A stretch of DNA of 54,811 nucleotides. Source: Akkermansiaceae bacterium (GTDB lineage: Bacteria; Verrucomicrobiota; Verrucomicrobiia; Verrucomicrobiales; Akkermansiaceae). Shown one piece after another: positions 8,968 to 19,336 of this stretch (its first letter is position 1; every line of letters begins with the position of its first letter). Made by a program: the position numbers and the translations under genes. The stretch spans positions 1 to 54,811 of the forward strand of contig JALRFY010000066.1 of assembly GCA_023253625.1 (NCBI GenBank), given 5' to 3'. The notes under the pieces were generated by a model. It was given only the letters and a program-made list of their open reading frames with translations. It was not told where the DNA came from and searched no databases.

Positions 8968-11900
8968 ATGATAATCACTGCCGCCCAGCACATCCTGGCC
9001 CGCCCCGCTCTAGTCATGCTCGCCGCGGCGGGCGTGGCTTCCGCGGTTTCCATCGATGCCGTGTATTTCGGCCAGACGCACCTGTGGAAACCCGATCATC
9101 CGTATTTCGGACTCGTCGGCGGGCGCGAATGCCTGATCAAGGCGCACGTCACCGATCCGGCGGCGCCAGCCTCTCCGGCGGTGACCGCCGTTTTGAGGCT
9201 GGGCGGCCAGACGCTCAACCTGCCGCTCACCGGACCCGCCACGCTGCCTGCGTCCATCCCGGATGGCCTGGGTGTGGTGCAGCATTCGTTTGCCAACACC
9301 TTCACCGCGACGATCCCCTCTCCATGGATGAAGACCGGCCTTCAAGTCAGTGTCAACGCCGGTCCTGCCAGCGTGAATTTCACCAACATGAAAGTCGGCG
9401 CGCCGACCAAGGTGGTGATGACCATGTTCGACGTGAATTATTTCAGCGATGTGACCGGCGACTATCCCGCCGGGACCTTCGATGAACTGGAGGTGAAATG
9501 GCCGGTGGCGGACTTGGAGATCCGGCGTGTCCCCGATGTGATCTTCCGCGAGTTGGTGATACCGCCACGTGCCGGGGTGGCTGCCGCAAAGGTCAAATCG
9601 CCCGCCGAGTATCGGGACCAGACCAACCTGGCCTTCGATGGCGAGCAGGCCGCCGCGCTCGCATGGAACGCAGCGCTCAAACGCGCGTCCGGCCGCAACG
9701 GACGCACCAGTCTCTACTATTGCAACATCTACGGCGCCAACGCCGGCGGCCAGGCCGGCGGTTTCGCGGGTGTGGGCAACGGAACATCCGCCGGCATCTT
9801 CCACCACGAACTCGGCCACGCGCTTTCGCTGCCGCATTGGGGCGACAGTGCGGCCTATCCCTACAAGGGCGACATGCACGGCATCCTCGCGCCGGACAAT
9901 TACAACCAAACCCACGCCGGGCCCGTATGGGGTTATGACCTCCGCAACCAATCCTTCATTCCGCCCACCGCGCAACCGGGCAATGTCGGGAACAAGACGC
10001 CGGGAACCTACAAGGTCGATCCCATGCAGGGCGGCGGCACCGGCTGGCAGGAGCCGCCATTCCTGCTGAACCATTTCTCCGATTACTCGATCAACCAGAT
10101 GCGCAATTATCTCCACAGCCATGTGTTGGTCTGGAATCCATCGCTCAACTCCTATGCCTCATGGAACCAAACGGCCGGTGCCTATACCACCACGGTTTCC
10201 AACAATGGAATACAATACCCGCTCACACGCGATGCCCGGGTGGTCACACTCATGGCCTCGATCTCCGGCGCGAAACCGGATGTCAACATGGTCTATCCGC
10301 CCATCGGTCCCTATACCGCCGGGCTGATCCGCCTGTTCGATCCGCGCGTTTCCGCCGACCGCTCGGCCGCGGTCTCCACCGGATACCCGCCCTCGGGCGG
10401 TTGCGATCTTAGCCTGCGTCTCATCCAGGGTGGCGTGGAGAAAATTTACATGCTCGCCGCGCCATGGGAGCCGGCCGCCGATCCACTATCCGGCGGCAGT
10501 TTGAAAACCGAAGCCATCAACCTGCCCGCGGCCGACGGTCCGGTCACGCTCGCGGAGTTGCTGCTGACACCGGACGCGCAAAGCAACGGTCTGCCCGCCA
10601 ATCCGCAAGTGCTTGCCACATGGGCTCCGGTCACGCCCGATCCCGCCACTTTCGCCGTGCCGCCCGCCGCCGGCAACACCAGCACCATCAGCATGACCTC
10701 CACCACCGGTTTCAGCGATGAAGGACCGGTTGAATACCTCTTCACCGAAACCAGCGGCAACCCGGGCGGATCGTCGAGCGGATGGCAAAGCAGTCCGTCC
10801 TTCACCGACACCGGCCTGCAAGCGTCCACCACTTATTCCTACACCGTGACCATGCGCGCGGGCGAGGTCACCGGCCGAGCCTCGGCCGCGGCCATGGCCA
10901 CCACCGGCTCCGCGGGCATCCTCGCCGACATCACGCTGGACGCGTTTGTTTCCACTTATCTGGCCGGCAGCACCAAGGCATTCACCTTCGATGCCAGCGC
11001 CTCGGACAAGCTCGTCGTGATCGTCACCGGCGAACACAATTTCTCCGGCAACACCTCCGGCAACGTGAAGTCCGTCACTTACGACGGCGTTTCGCTGGCC
11101 AAAGCCGTGGAGCAGAACCCTGTCAGCTCCACCCTGCAAACCACCTCCGACTTGTGGTATCTCGACGAACCGGCCGTGGCGACCACATCCGCAAACAAAA
11201 ATGATACGGCCCCGGGCACACCCGGCAACATTGTCATCACCGTCGAGGGCAGCGGCAGCAACTATGTCCACGCCGCGCTTGGACTGTCGGGCACCGCGCC
11301 GGGCTTCTACGGAGCCTCCTCGATTGCGATCGGCACCCCCTCGGTGAACTGCGGCGTGTCATCTCCCAAATCAATGGTGATTTCCTGGCTCACGCTCGGC
11401 GGCAGCGGCAACACTGCCTCCACAGCGACCACCATTCAGGCCAACGCGCCGTCAGGCGCGATCCAGTTTGGCGGAGCCGTATCCACCGGCAACTACGCCG
11501 GCCATGTCCTCGCGCGGACAACCGGTCTGGCGCAAGGGACGCATCCGTTCTCCTTCAACACCACACTCACCGATGTGATCTGTCTTGCCGCCGAGTTTCT
11601 CCCGGCTGAAATCCCCTTCACCAATCCCTACTCCGCATGGGCCGCCACCAACGCGCCAACCGGTGATCCGGACGACGATTACGATGGCGACGGCGTGACC
11701 AATGGCGTCGAATTCGTGTTGGGCGGCCTGGCTTCGGCAAAGGACGTGGCCAAACTGCCCACCGTGGCCAAGCAAGCCGGCAACATGACTTTCACCTTCG
11801 TGCGTGACCAGGACTCGGTGCACCCATCCATTGGGATCGTCATCGAGGTTGGCACCGATCTGCTCACATGGCCGCATTCCTATACGGTGGGAACCGACAC

Positions 11901-12024
11901 CGGCACTTCCTCACCAGGCGTCACCGTGACCGCAAATCCAGACCGCACCGACACCATCACCCTGGCCGTGCCGCGCGACTCTGCGGCGAAATTCGCCCGC
12001 CTGAAAGTGGTGCAGGTTCCTTAA
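8968..12024 (+). CDS. Secreted M66-like zinc metallopeptidase
   Basis: The 1018-residue protein starts at the ATG at 8968. This gives a signal peptide ending near AAAGVASA; the longer upstream frame has no secretory start. The N-terminal VYFGQTHLWKPDHPYFGLVG resembles the M66 (StcE/TagA-like) beta domain. The zinc site is HELGHALSLPH with His280, Glu281, His284 and His290, followed by WGDSAAYPYKGDMHG. Serine replaces the glycine usual at position 8 of the HExxHxxGxxH motif. A fibronectin III-like region lies around residues 560-650. The C-terminus holds DPDDDYDGDGVTNGVEF, an acidic calcium-type repeat common in exported Verrucomicrobia proteins. M66 enzymes cleave mucin-type glycoproteins; the substrate here is unknown. 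A terminator follows. Confidence 0.82.
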   Translation: MIITAAQHILARPALVMLAAAGVASAVSIDAVYFGQTHLWKPDHPYFGLVGGRECLIKAHVTDPAAPASPAVTAVLRLGGQTLNLPLTGPATLPASIPDGLGVVQHSFANTFTATIPSPWMKTGLQVSVNAGPASVNFTNMKVGAPTKVVMTMFDVNYFSDVTGDYPAGTFDELEVKWPVADLEIRRVPDVIFRELVIPPRAGVAAAKVKSPAEYRDQTNLAFDGEQAAALAWNAALKRASGRNGRTSLYYCNIYGANAGGQAGGFAGVGNGTSAGIFHHELGHALSLPHWGDSAAYPYKGDMHGILAPDNYNQTHAGPVWGYDLRNQSFIPPTAQPGNVGNKTPGTYKVDPMQGGGTGWQEPPFLLNHFSDYSINQMRNYLHSHVLVWNPSLNSYASWNQTAGAYTTTVSNNGIQYPLTRDARVVTLMASISGAKPDVNMVYPPIGPYTAGLIRLFDPRVSADRSAAVSTGYPPSGGCDLSLRLIQGGVEKIYMLAAPWEPAADPLSGGSLKTEAINLPAADGPVTLAELLLTPDAQSNGLPANPQVLATWAPVTPDPATFAVPPAAGNTSTISMTSTTGFSDEGPVEYLFTETSGNPGGSSSGWQSSPSFTDTGLQASTTYSYTVTMRAGEVTGRASAAAMATTGSAGILADITLDAFVSTYLAGSTKAFTFDASASDKLVVIVTGEHNFSGNTSGNVKSVTYDGVSLAKAVEQNPVSSTLQTTSDLWYLDEPAVATTSANKNDTAPGTPGNIVITVEGSGSNYVHAALGLSGTAPGFYGASSIAIGTPSVNCGVSSPKSMVISWLTLGGSGNTASTATTIQANAPSGAIQFGGAVSTGNYAGHVLARTTGLAQGTHPFSFNTTLTDVICLAAEFLPAEIPFTNPYSAWAATNAPTGDPDDDYDGDGVTNGVEFVLGGLASAKDVAKLPTVAKQAGNMTFTFVRDQDSVHPSIGIVIEVGTDLLTWPHSYTVGTDTGTSSPGVTVTANPDRTDTITLAVPRDSAAKFARLKVVQVP

Positions 12025-12048
12025 AAACACCACCCCACCCCTGTCCGT

Positions 12049-12081
12049 GGCGGCCTCTTTAAGCAGGAGGTCGCCGTTTTT
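12049..12081 (+). terminator. Intrinsic terminator after M66 peptidase
   Basis: GGCGGCCTC (12049-12057) pairs across a nine-base loop with GAGGTCGCC (12067-12075). All nine positions pair, with one G-T wobble. A run of five T follows at 12077-12081. Confidence 0.8.
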
Positions 12082-12383
12082 GTGACTGCGTCCGCTTCCC
12101 AAGGCCAGCGGCAATCTGCCACATCCAGCATCCGGATCGCGAGCCGCCACCGTCTTGTGGTTCAAGCCCAACACGGCCGGAGGTTGGTGGATTCCCGGCA
12201 TCCGCTAAATGGGGTTGGCATCCATTACTCCGTGATCCTCTGCCACCGAGCGGGCTGCGATAGTGTTGGAGGAAGAGCGGGCAGGTTGCGTTCGCTCCTC
12301 TACAAAACGCCTGCAAGCCTTCAGCGTTTGTCCAGAGTTGCGGTCAATAGCGCAGATCCGGTCGCCCGGTAGCAAGACCGGCA
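12082..12383. other. Gap between convergent genes
   Basis: No gene was recognised. An imperfect inverted repeat with ACAAAACGC and GCGTTTGT arms near 12300-12330 might help end hrpA transcription, but it lacks a clean T-run. Confidence 0.4.
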
Positions 12384-15300
12384 TCAGGAAAGCATCTCCG
12401 CGATGCGTTTTTCGGACACCTTCGCCACACACGGCACATCGGGCGCGAACAGCGAAACGCGCAGTTCCTCCAGCGCCCAGCCGGCCGGCCACAACGAGGG
12501 GTCGTCCGGCGCCCCCGTCCATTTCCGGAACCACGGCAGCCACAAGCGGCGCAATCGCTCCATTTTCTCGAGGTCCTTGACGATGGGCAGCGAGGAGAGC
12601 CGGCCGAGCCGCGAGCGGATCGCCCGCAAGCGCCGCGGGTAATCGCAGAGGCCGGCGAATCCCGCATGCCACGCAAAGCGCGGGCGGAACAGCCACGCGA
12701 GCTGCTCGTCGATGTCCTCGGCGATCTCGCCCAGATTGCGGTCGCCACGGTGGCGGGCGAGCCAGTCGTGGATGCCGGGCAGGATATCCAGCATCTCGTC
12801 GAGGCTCGCGCCGATTCCGCGCGCCGCGTCGTGCCAGCGACCCCGCGCTTTGTCTGTTAGACCGGCGAACGCCTGCGGGGATTTCGGAAACGTGCCGCCG
12901 GCCGCACCTTCCGCGGCCAGCAGGATCAGGTCGTCGAGCGAGGTGCCGCCCGCGCCGAGGCGTGGCAGTTCGATTTTCGCCATCATGCCGATGGGAAACC
13001 TTTTCCGCAGGTGGTCCACAGGTCCCGGATGGGCGAGCCAGAGCAGCCGCGCGCCGCCGGCACGGTGCGCCTCCGCCGCCTCGGCCGCGTTGGAAAACGC
13101 GCGCACGCCCACGCTTTTCCCCTCGTCCACCAGCGCGGGAAACGCCGGGCCGCCGGGGGTATCGACGCAATCCGGCAGGGCCTCGCCGTCCCAGCTGCTG
13201 ATGCCGCTGCGCTCGATTTCCGCATTCGCGGCGGCCTCGAAGCGCGATTTCATGCGGTCGGCGAGTTGGAGTTTCAACACCGCCACGTCATCGCCCATCG
13301 CGAGCTCTTCGCCATGGTCGTCGCAAACCCAGATGTGGGTGGCGAGCTGCGGCGGCAGGCGCGTGATATCATATGCGTCCAGGGGGATCACCGCGCCGCT
13401 GTGTTCTTTCACATGTTCGGAAAGCGCAATTGTGATCGGCCGGTCCTTCGGCGCGCGGCACCACAGTTCCGCGAAGCTGTCGGCCATTTGCGCGATCGGC
13501 TGGCAGGCGCGGCGGTAGTCCTTGGGGAGCGAGCGCAGCAGCAGTTCCGCGCGCTCGCGCAAATGACCGTCCACGCCCCAGCCGGGCAACCATGGCGGCA
13601 GTTTCGGGAGCTGGTCCACATGCACGCCGAGCGTCACGCCATCGTCGCGCTCGCCGGGCGTGGCATGATAGTAGATCGTGTATTCCTCGCCGTCGTGCGC
13701 GAGCGTGTCGGGGAACAAATCGAGATCGAGCGATGCCAGATCCGCGTCGAGCACGTCGCCGAGCGAAATCGCGAGCGCGCCGTCGTGTTTCGCCAGCCAC
13801 TTGTGAAACGCCGCGGCGGTGTGGATGTCCTCCGGCACGCGTTCCTCGCAGAAACGCAGCACCGCCTCCTCGCTCCACAGGCCGCCGGGCCGGCGCAGCT
13901 TTTGCTCGACCTCGTCGATCAGCGCGCGCATCGCATCGAGATCGTCGAGCAAGCGGCAGCGTTTTCTCAAGCCACCGCCTAACAACCCCTCGCGCAGGAA
14001 AATGGAATGCGCGGCCCTGGCGTCGACGCGGCCGTAATGCACGCGGCGCCCGGCCACCACCGGCAGGCCGCCGCAGATCACGGTTTCCTTGCCATAGACC
14101 GCGCCCTGTTTCTCGTCCCAATGCGCCTCGCCGTAGCGGCTTCGGCAGAGGTGTGGCGCCACCTGCTCGACCCATTCCGGATCGATGCGCGCCACGCGCC
14201 TTGCCCACAGGCGGGTGGTCTCCACCAACTCCATGGCCAGCACCCACTCGTGGCGTTTCGGGATGCCGAACAGGCCTGAGCCGGGAAACACCGCAAAGAA
14301 CCCGCCCGCCGCGCTGCGATACGCCTTGTTTTCGCGGTCCCACAATCCGAACTGCCGCGGCGCGCCTGATAGAAGACTGCGGTGGATCGCGGTGTAAGGC
14401 GGCTCGTTTTTGGAAATTCCGCCGACTTTCAACTTCCACTCACGCTGCAACAATTCCTCCAGCTCATCCGCCACATTGCTCCACTCGATCACGCGGCGCA
14501 TGTTGAGGAATGCCCCGATGCAGAACTTGCGCAACGCATTGCGTTTCCACCGGCCCTTCTTTTCGCGGAACTTCACCACATCGCGCCACATGCGCAGGAT
14601 GGCGGTGAAATCGCTCTCGCCATCCTTCCAGCGCGCGTGCGCCGCGTCCGCCTCACGCGTCTTCTCCGCCGGCCGCTCGCGCGGGTCGTTGCTCTCCAGA
14701 GCCGCCACGACCAGGATCATCTCCGCCAGGCAGTGCTCCTCGCGCGCCTCGATGAGCATCCGTCCGAGCCGCGGGTCCACCGGCAGCCGCGACATACGAC
14801 GTCCATAGTCGGTGAGCCGCTTGTCCCGGTCCAGCGCGCCCACCTCGCGCAGCGTGCGATAGCCCTCGGACACCGCCTTCGGTGCGGGAGGATCAAGGAA
14901 CGGGAACTCGTCGATTTCGGGCAAACCGAGGGCCTTCATCCGCAAAATCACCCCGGCCAGCGACGAGCGGCGGATTTCCGGATCGGTGAACTCCGCCCTT
15001 TCTGTTAGATCGGCCTCTTCGTAGAGCCGCAGGCAAACGCCGTCGCGGACGCGGCCGCAGCGGCCCTTGCGCTGGCGCGCGCTGGCCTGGCTGACCGGCT
15101 CGATCTGCAAGCGCTGCACGCCACGCCCCGGGCTCCAGCGGCTCACGCGGGCCACGCCGGAATCGATCACGCAGGCGATGCGCGGGATGGTGAGCGAGGT
15201 TTCGGCCACGTTGGTGGCGAGGATGAGGCGGCGGTGTTTGGCCGGGTGGAAGACGCGTTGCTGGTCGCCAAGGCCGAGCCGGGCGAACAAGGGCAGCACT

Positions 15301-16067
15301 TCCGTCCCGCGGTGCCGCCGGCCTTCCAGCACTTCCGCGCACTCGCGGATTTCGCGCTCGCCGGGCAGGAACACGAGCACGTCGCCTTGCGGATCGATCC
15401 CGGTGAGCATCTCCACCGCCCGCGCGACGTGCTGTGGCAGCTCCTCGTCATCCGCCGGCGGAAGGAAGAATTCCGCCACCGGAAACATCCGCCCCGGCGC
15501 CTCGATCACCGGCGCGGGCTTGCCGCCCATCGAGAAAAACGAGGCGAACGATCCCGCATCGAGCGTGGCCGAGGAAATTACCACCTTGAGATCGTGGCGT
15601 TTGACCAACAACCGCTTCAGCCAGCCTAACAGGAAATCGATGTTGAGCGAGCGCTCGTGCGCCTCGTCGATGATGATCGCGGCGTATTGCCTGAGCAGCG
15701 GGTCGCCCTGGGTCTCGGCGAGCAGGATGCCGTCGGTCATGAACTTGATGCGCGTGTCCGGCGTGAGTTTCTCCTCGAAGCGCACTTGGTATCCGACGAA
15801 GGAACCGAGCGGCATGGCCAGTTCTTCGGCCACGCGACCGGCCACGCTGGATGCCGCGATGCGCCGCGGCTGGGTGCAGCCGATCCGCCCGCCTGCCGGC
15901 CCGAGTGCCTCGGCCACCATCTTGGGCAGCTGTGTGGTTTTCCCCGATCCGGTATCGCTCACCACCACGATCACCTGGTGTCCGCGCAGCGCGGCCAGGA
16001 TTTCCTCCCGGTGCTCGACCACCGGGAGCTCCGCGGGATAGTTCCAGTTTCCCGAAAATCCCGTCAT
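12384..16067 (-). CDS. hrpA: ATP-dependent RNA helicase HrpA (DEAH family)
   Basis: A 1227-residue DEAH-box helicase of the HrpA type, which rescues collided ribosomes and remodels mRNA in characterised bacteria. Walker A DTGSGKTT lies at residues 38-45, DEAH at 134-137 and SAT at 166-168. Further helicase motifs are TNVAETSLTIP and QRKGRCGRVRDG. The helicase-associated and OB-fold regions follow, then the long C-terminal DUF3418 region typical of HrpA. Length and motif order fit the full-length family (about 1300 residues in E. coli). It is transcribed away from the sulfatase at 16213 with about 145 bases between them. No defect is visible. Confidence 0.95.
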   Translation of the reverse strand: MTGFSGNWNYPAELPVVEHREEILAALRGHQVIVVVSDTGSGKTTQLPKMVAEALGPAGGRIGCTQPRRIAASSVAGRVAEELAMPLGSFVGYQVRFEEKLTPDTRIKFMTDGILLAETQGDPLLRQYAAIIIDEAHERSLNIDFLLGWLKRLLVKRHDLKVVISSATLDAGSFASFFSMGGKPAPVIEAPGRMFPVAEFFLPPADDEELPQHVARAVEMLTGIDPQGDVLVFLPGEREIRECAEVLEGRRHRGTEVLPLFARLGLGDQQRVFHPAKHRRLILATNVAETSLTIPRIACVIDSGVARVSRWSPGRGVQRLQIEPVSQASARQRKGRCGRVRDGVCLRLYEEADLTERAEFTDPEIRRSSLAGVILRMKALGLPEIDEFPFLDPPAPKAVSEGYRTLREVGALDRDKRLTDYGRRMSRLPVDPRLGRMLIEAREEHCLAEMILVVAALESNDPRERPAEKTREADAAHARWKDGESDFTAILRMWRDVVKFREKKGRWKRNALRKFCIGAFLNMRRVIEWSNVADELEELLQREWKLKVGGISKNEPPYTAIHRSLLSGAPRQFGLWDRENKAYRSAAGGFFAVFPGSGLFGIPKRHEWVLAMELVETTRLWARRVARIDPEWVEQVAPHLCRSRYGEAHWDEKQGAVYGKETVICGGLPVVAGRRVHYGRVDARAAHSIFLREGLLGGGLRKRCRLLDDLDAMRALIDEVEQKLRRPGGLWSEEAVLRFCEERVPEDIHTAAAFHKWLAKHDGALAISLGDVLDADLASLDLDLFPDTLAHDGEEYTIYYHATPGERDDGVTLGVHVDQLPKLPPWLPGWGVDGHLRERAELLLRSLPKDYRRACQPIAQMADSFAELWCRAPKDRPITIALSEHVKEHSGAVIPLDAYDITRLPPQLATHIWVCDDHGEELAMGDDVAVLKLQLADRMKSRFEAAANAEIERSGISSWDGEALPDCVDTPGGPAFPALVDEGKSVGVRAFSNAAEAAEAHRAGGARLLWLAHPGPVDHLRKRFPIGMMAKIELPRLGAGGTSLDDLILLAAEGAAGGTFPKSPQAFAGLTDKARGRWHDAARGIGASLDEMLDILPGIHDWLARHRGDRNLGEIAEDIDEQLAWLFRPRFAWHAGFAGLCDYPRRLRAIRSRLGRLSSLPIVKDLEKMERLRRLWLPWFRKWTGAPDDPSLWPAGWALEELRVSLFAPDVPCVAKVSEKRIAEMLS

Positions 16068-16212
16068 GCCTGGCAGGTGCCGCGTTTCACGCGCCGAACA
16101 TCCCCGCCGGAGCCGTGACTGGCAACCCGCATTTCATTTGCCCGCGGAGCAGGCGGCATGGGGTGTTGCGCGTTTGAAAAGAATGGCACCCGCCGGCGGT
16201 ATCCGCTGGCAC

Positions 16213-17910
16213 ATGACGTTTCCCAGCCTGGCAACCATTTGGAGCATAACCATCCCGATGGCCTTTGCCATTCCATGGCTCGGTGCCCGGCCCAGCCTGA
16301 AACCCAACATCATCCTCGTCTTGTCCGATGACATGGGTTACTCGGACATCGGTTGCTATGGCGGCGAAATCGAAACCCCGAACCTGGACCGGCTTGCGGC
16401 CAGCGGGCTTCGCTACACACGGTTTTACAACACCGGGCGCTGCTGCCCGACCCGTGCCTCCCTCCTGACCGGTCTCCATGCCCACCAGGCCGGCATCGGC
16501 GAGATGACCAATGATGGACGCCAGCGCGGGTATCAGGGCGACCTGTCACGCAACGCGGTGACCATCGCCGAGGCGCTCAAGCCGGCGGGATATCGGAATT
16601 ACATGGCGGGAAAGTGGCACGTCACCAGCCAGCTCAAGCCGGATGGCGACAAAAACAACTGGCCATTGCAGCGTGGTTTCGACCGCTTCTACGGCACCAT
16701 CATCGGCGCTGGAAGCTTCTTCGACCCCTGGACCCTCACCCGCGGCAACAAGGCGATCACTCCCGACAATGACGGGGAATACCAACCGGAGAAATACTAC
16801 TACACCGATGCGATCAGCGACCACGCATCGCGTTATATCCGCGAACACTCGGCGAACCATGCGGAACAACCTTTCTTCATGTATGTCTCCTACACCGCCG
16901 CCCACTGGCCGATGCATGCCCTCGAACAGGACATCGCCAGATACAAGGGCCGTTATGATTCCGGATACGATACGATCCGCGAGGAGCGCCACAGGAGAAT
17001 GAAGGAACTCGGCGTCGTCGGGAATTGGAAACCGGGCCCGGCGGCCGCGCATTGGAACTCGGTGGATGCGTCCACCCGCGAGTGGGATCTGCGCTGCATG
17101 GAAGTGTATGCGGCGATGGTTGATTCCATGGACCAGGGTATCGGCCGGATTGTCGATAGCCTCAAGGCCACCGGCCAGTTCGAGAACACGCTGATTCTCT
17201 ATCTGCAGGACAACGGCGGCTGTGACGAAAGCTATGGCCGGAATGCTCCCAAGCGGCCGCTGCCCGAAGACATCGTCCCGATGGGCAAGGATGAGTTGCA
17301 GACCAAAATGATCCCCGACCGGGCCCGTGACGGCCGCCCGGTGCGCACCGGTCCTGGCGTGATGCCCGGCGCGGCGGACACCTACATTGCCTATGGCCGC
17401 AACTGGGCCAATGTTTCCAACACCCCGTTCCGCGAATACAAGAGCAGCAGTCACGAGGGCGGCATCGCCACTCCCATGATCGCCCACTGGCCCAAGGGCA
17501 TTGCCGCCCGCAACGAACTGCGCCACGAGCCGGGGCACCTGATCGACATCATGGCCACCTGCATTGAACTTTCCGGCGCGGAGTATCCCGCACGCTTCGC
17601 CGGTCATGAGATCCTGGCGATGGAGGGACGCAGCCTGGCGGGCGGTTTCGCCGCCGACCGCCGCGACGAACGCACCTTGCTGTTCGAGCACTACGGCAGC
17701 GCCGCGATCCACAAAGGACCGTGGAAGCTGGTGCGCGCAGGAGAAACACGGCCTTGGGAACTCTACGCGATCGAGGAGGATCGAACCGAACTCAACGATC
17801 TCAGCGCAAAGCATCCGGACAAGGTTCGCGAACTGGCAGAATTGTGGGAGAAGGAGGCTGTGCGGACTTACATCTACCCCAAGCCCGCAAGGGGAAAAAA
17901 GGACCGCTGA
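16213..17910 (+). CDS. Secreted arylsulfatase (S1_4-like)
   Basis: A type I sulfatase of 565 residues. The ATG at 16213 places a signal peptide (MTFPSLATIWSITIPMAFA) directly before PNIILVLSDDMGYSDIG. The longer frame from 16066 would overlap the hrpA start and adds a basic non-secretory extension, so it was rejected. The maturation motif is CCPTRASLLTG with the modified Cys near residue 77. AGKWHVTSQ, QDNGGCDE and SSHEGGIATPMIAHWP are characteristic blocks. The ending WELYAIEEDRTELNDLS is usual for the family. It is not closely similar to the three sulfatases at 2907-7463, does not share their signal peptide, and stands alone. Confidence 0.9.
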   Translation: MTFPSLATIWSITIPMAFAIPWLGARPSLKPNIILVLSDDMGYSDIGCYGGEIETPNLDRLAASGLRYTRFYNTGRCCPTRASLLTGLHAHQAGIGEMTNDGRQRGYQGDLSRNAVTIAEALKPAGYRNYMAGKWHVTSQLKPDGDKNNWPLQRGFDRFYGTIIGAGSFFDPWTLTRGNKAITPDNDGEYQPEKYYYTDAISDHASRYIREHSANHAEQPFFMYVSYTAAHWPMHALEQDIARYKGRYDSGYDTIREERHRRMKELGVVGNWKPGPAAAHWNSVDASTREWDLRCMEVYAAMVDSMDQGIGRIVDSLKATGQFENTLILYLQDNGGCDESYGRNAPKRPLPEDIVPMGKDELQTKMIPDRARDGRPVRTGPGVMPGAADTYIAYGRNWANVSNTPFREYKSSSHEGGIATPMIAHWPKGIAARNELRHEPGHLIDIMATCIELSGAEYPARFAGHEILAMEGRSLAGGFAADRRDERTLLFEHYGSAAIHKGPWKLVRAGETRPWELYAIEEDRTELNDLSAKHPDKVRELAELWEKEAVRTYIYPKPARGKKDR

Positions 17911-17971
17911 CATCAGGGGTTTGCCAACATGAACGGCTCGATCACGATGGCCTTCCTCAACCGGAGGTCCA

Positions 17972-19243
17972 TCAAGCCCGGCTGAGGCAGGGCTGCGTTT
18001 GCCAGCGTTGCACGGCCAGCCGGATGCCGGCCGCCTTGTGCTGGGTTTCCTCGTATTCGCGCCGCGGATCGGAGTCCGCCACGATGCCCGCGCCGGTATG
18101 ATAGACGAGCCGGTCGTTTTCCCGGACCAGCGTGCGGATGGCGATGTTGAAATGGCTCTCGCCGTGGTAGCCGAGCCAGCCGACCGCGCCGCAGTAGATG
18201 CCGCGCGGTGATTGTTCGAGCTCGGCGATGATTTCCATCGCCCGCTGCTTTGGTGCGCCAGTGATGCTGCCACCGGGGAAACAAGCCGCCAGCGCACCAA
18301 CGGCGTCGATTTCCGGCCGCAGCGTGCCGGTGACGGTGGAAACGAGGTGATGCACCTGGGCAAGCGATTCGAGCCGCAGCATTTCCGCCACTTCCACGCT
18401 CCCGAATTCGCAGACCTGCCCAAGGTCATTGCGCAGCAGGTCGGTGATCATCACCAGTTCGGCGATCTCCTTGGCGGAGGTCTGGAGTTCGTAGGCCGAG
18501 CGCAGGTCCTCGTCCGGATCCGCGAACCGAGGCCGCGTGCCCTTGATCGGGCGGGTCTCGATGTGGCGGCCGGAGATTTTCAAAAAACTCTCCGGCGAGG
18601 AACCCAGCACCTCGCGCCCGTCGAGAGAAAGCCACGCCGCCATCGGTGCCGGTGAGGCCTCGCGCAAATGCCGGTAAAGCCCGAAGAGCGAGCCACCGCG
18701 CACCGGGGCAGTGAAGGCCTGCGCGAGATTCACCTGATAGATATCTCCCGCCGCGATCCACTCGCGGATGCGGGCGACACCATCCAGAAACCAACCGGGA
18801 TCACGATGGGCCCTGAAATCGCCCAAGTCCACCGGCTCATCGCGCGATTCGCCCATTCGCGCGGACAGGCCGCCGGTTTCGTGCCAGATGCCCGTGGCCG
18901 CATCACAAACCAGCATTTCCGGATAATCTCCGAAAACGAAACGCCCCTCGTAATCCACCCACCCGCACAATCCACCGCGCGGGATGCCGAGATCGCCGCG
19001 ATCCCGCACTCCCGCGGCCAGCGCCTCGCGCAAGCTCCGCCGGCCCGCCGCATCATGGATCGACCCGCGCAGCACCCGCCTTGGACAGGCCGCAATGAGC
19101 GAATGCGCGCGAGTGATGCCGGACGGCAGATGCCCCGCCGTGTCGAAAAACACCATGCCCGGCAGATGGCGCAAGGCCGCCGCCACCTCCACGGGTTCCA
19201 TCCCGCGGAGGTGCGTCGCCGGGCGGCAGGCGGCAGGCGTCAT
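17972..19243 (-). CDS. pabB: Aminodeoxychorismate synthase component I (PabB)
   Basis: A chorismate-binding enzyme that makes 4-amino-4-deoxychorismate for folate synthesis. PIKGTRPR contains the active-site lysine that distinguishes PabB from anthranilate synthase TrpE. The blocks ITDLLRNDLGQVCEFGSV, FPGGSITGAPK and YCGAVGWLGYHGESHFNIAIRT fit the chorismate-utilising domain. The start is uncertain: ATGs lie at 19306, 19243 and 19201, none with a good ribosome binding site. I chose 19243 because the earlier extension is not conserved-looking. No pabA or pabC lies adjacent. xthA diverges 93 bases away. Confidence 0.88.
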   Translation of the reverse strand: MTPAACRPATHLRGMEPVEVAAALRHLPGMVFFDTAGHLPSGITRAHSLIAACPRRVLRGSIHDAAGRRSLREALAAGVRDRGDLGIPRGGLCGWVDYEGRFVFGDYPEMLVCDAATGIWHETGGLSARMGESRDEPVDLGDFRAHRDPGWFLDGVARIREWIAAGDIYQVNLAQAFTAPVRGGSLFGLYRHLREASPAPMAAWLSLDGREVLGSSPESFLKISGRHIETRPIKGTRPRFADPDEDLRSAYELQTSAKEIAELVMITDLLRNDLGQVCEFGSVEVAEMLRLESLAQVHHLVSTVTGTLRPEIDAVGALAACFPGGSITGAPKQRAMEIIAELEQSPRGIYCGAVGWLGYHGESHFNIAIRTLVRENDRLVYHTGAGIVADSDPRREYEETQHKAAGIRLAVQRWQTQPCLSRA

Positions 19244-19336
19244 TGCGGCCCGATACCAACCGCCGCCCGCCCGGCGAGGCAAGCGGGAATCCGCGCCGCT
19301 TGCCATTCACGCCGCCGCCGCCGATGCTCCGCGCCG

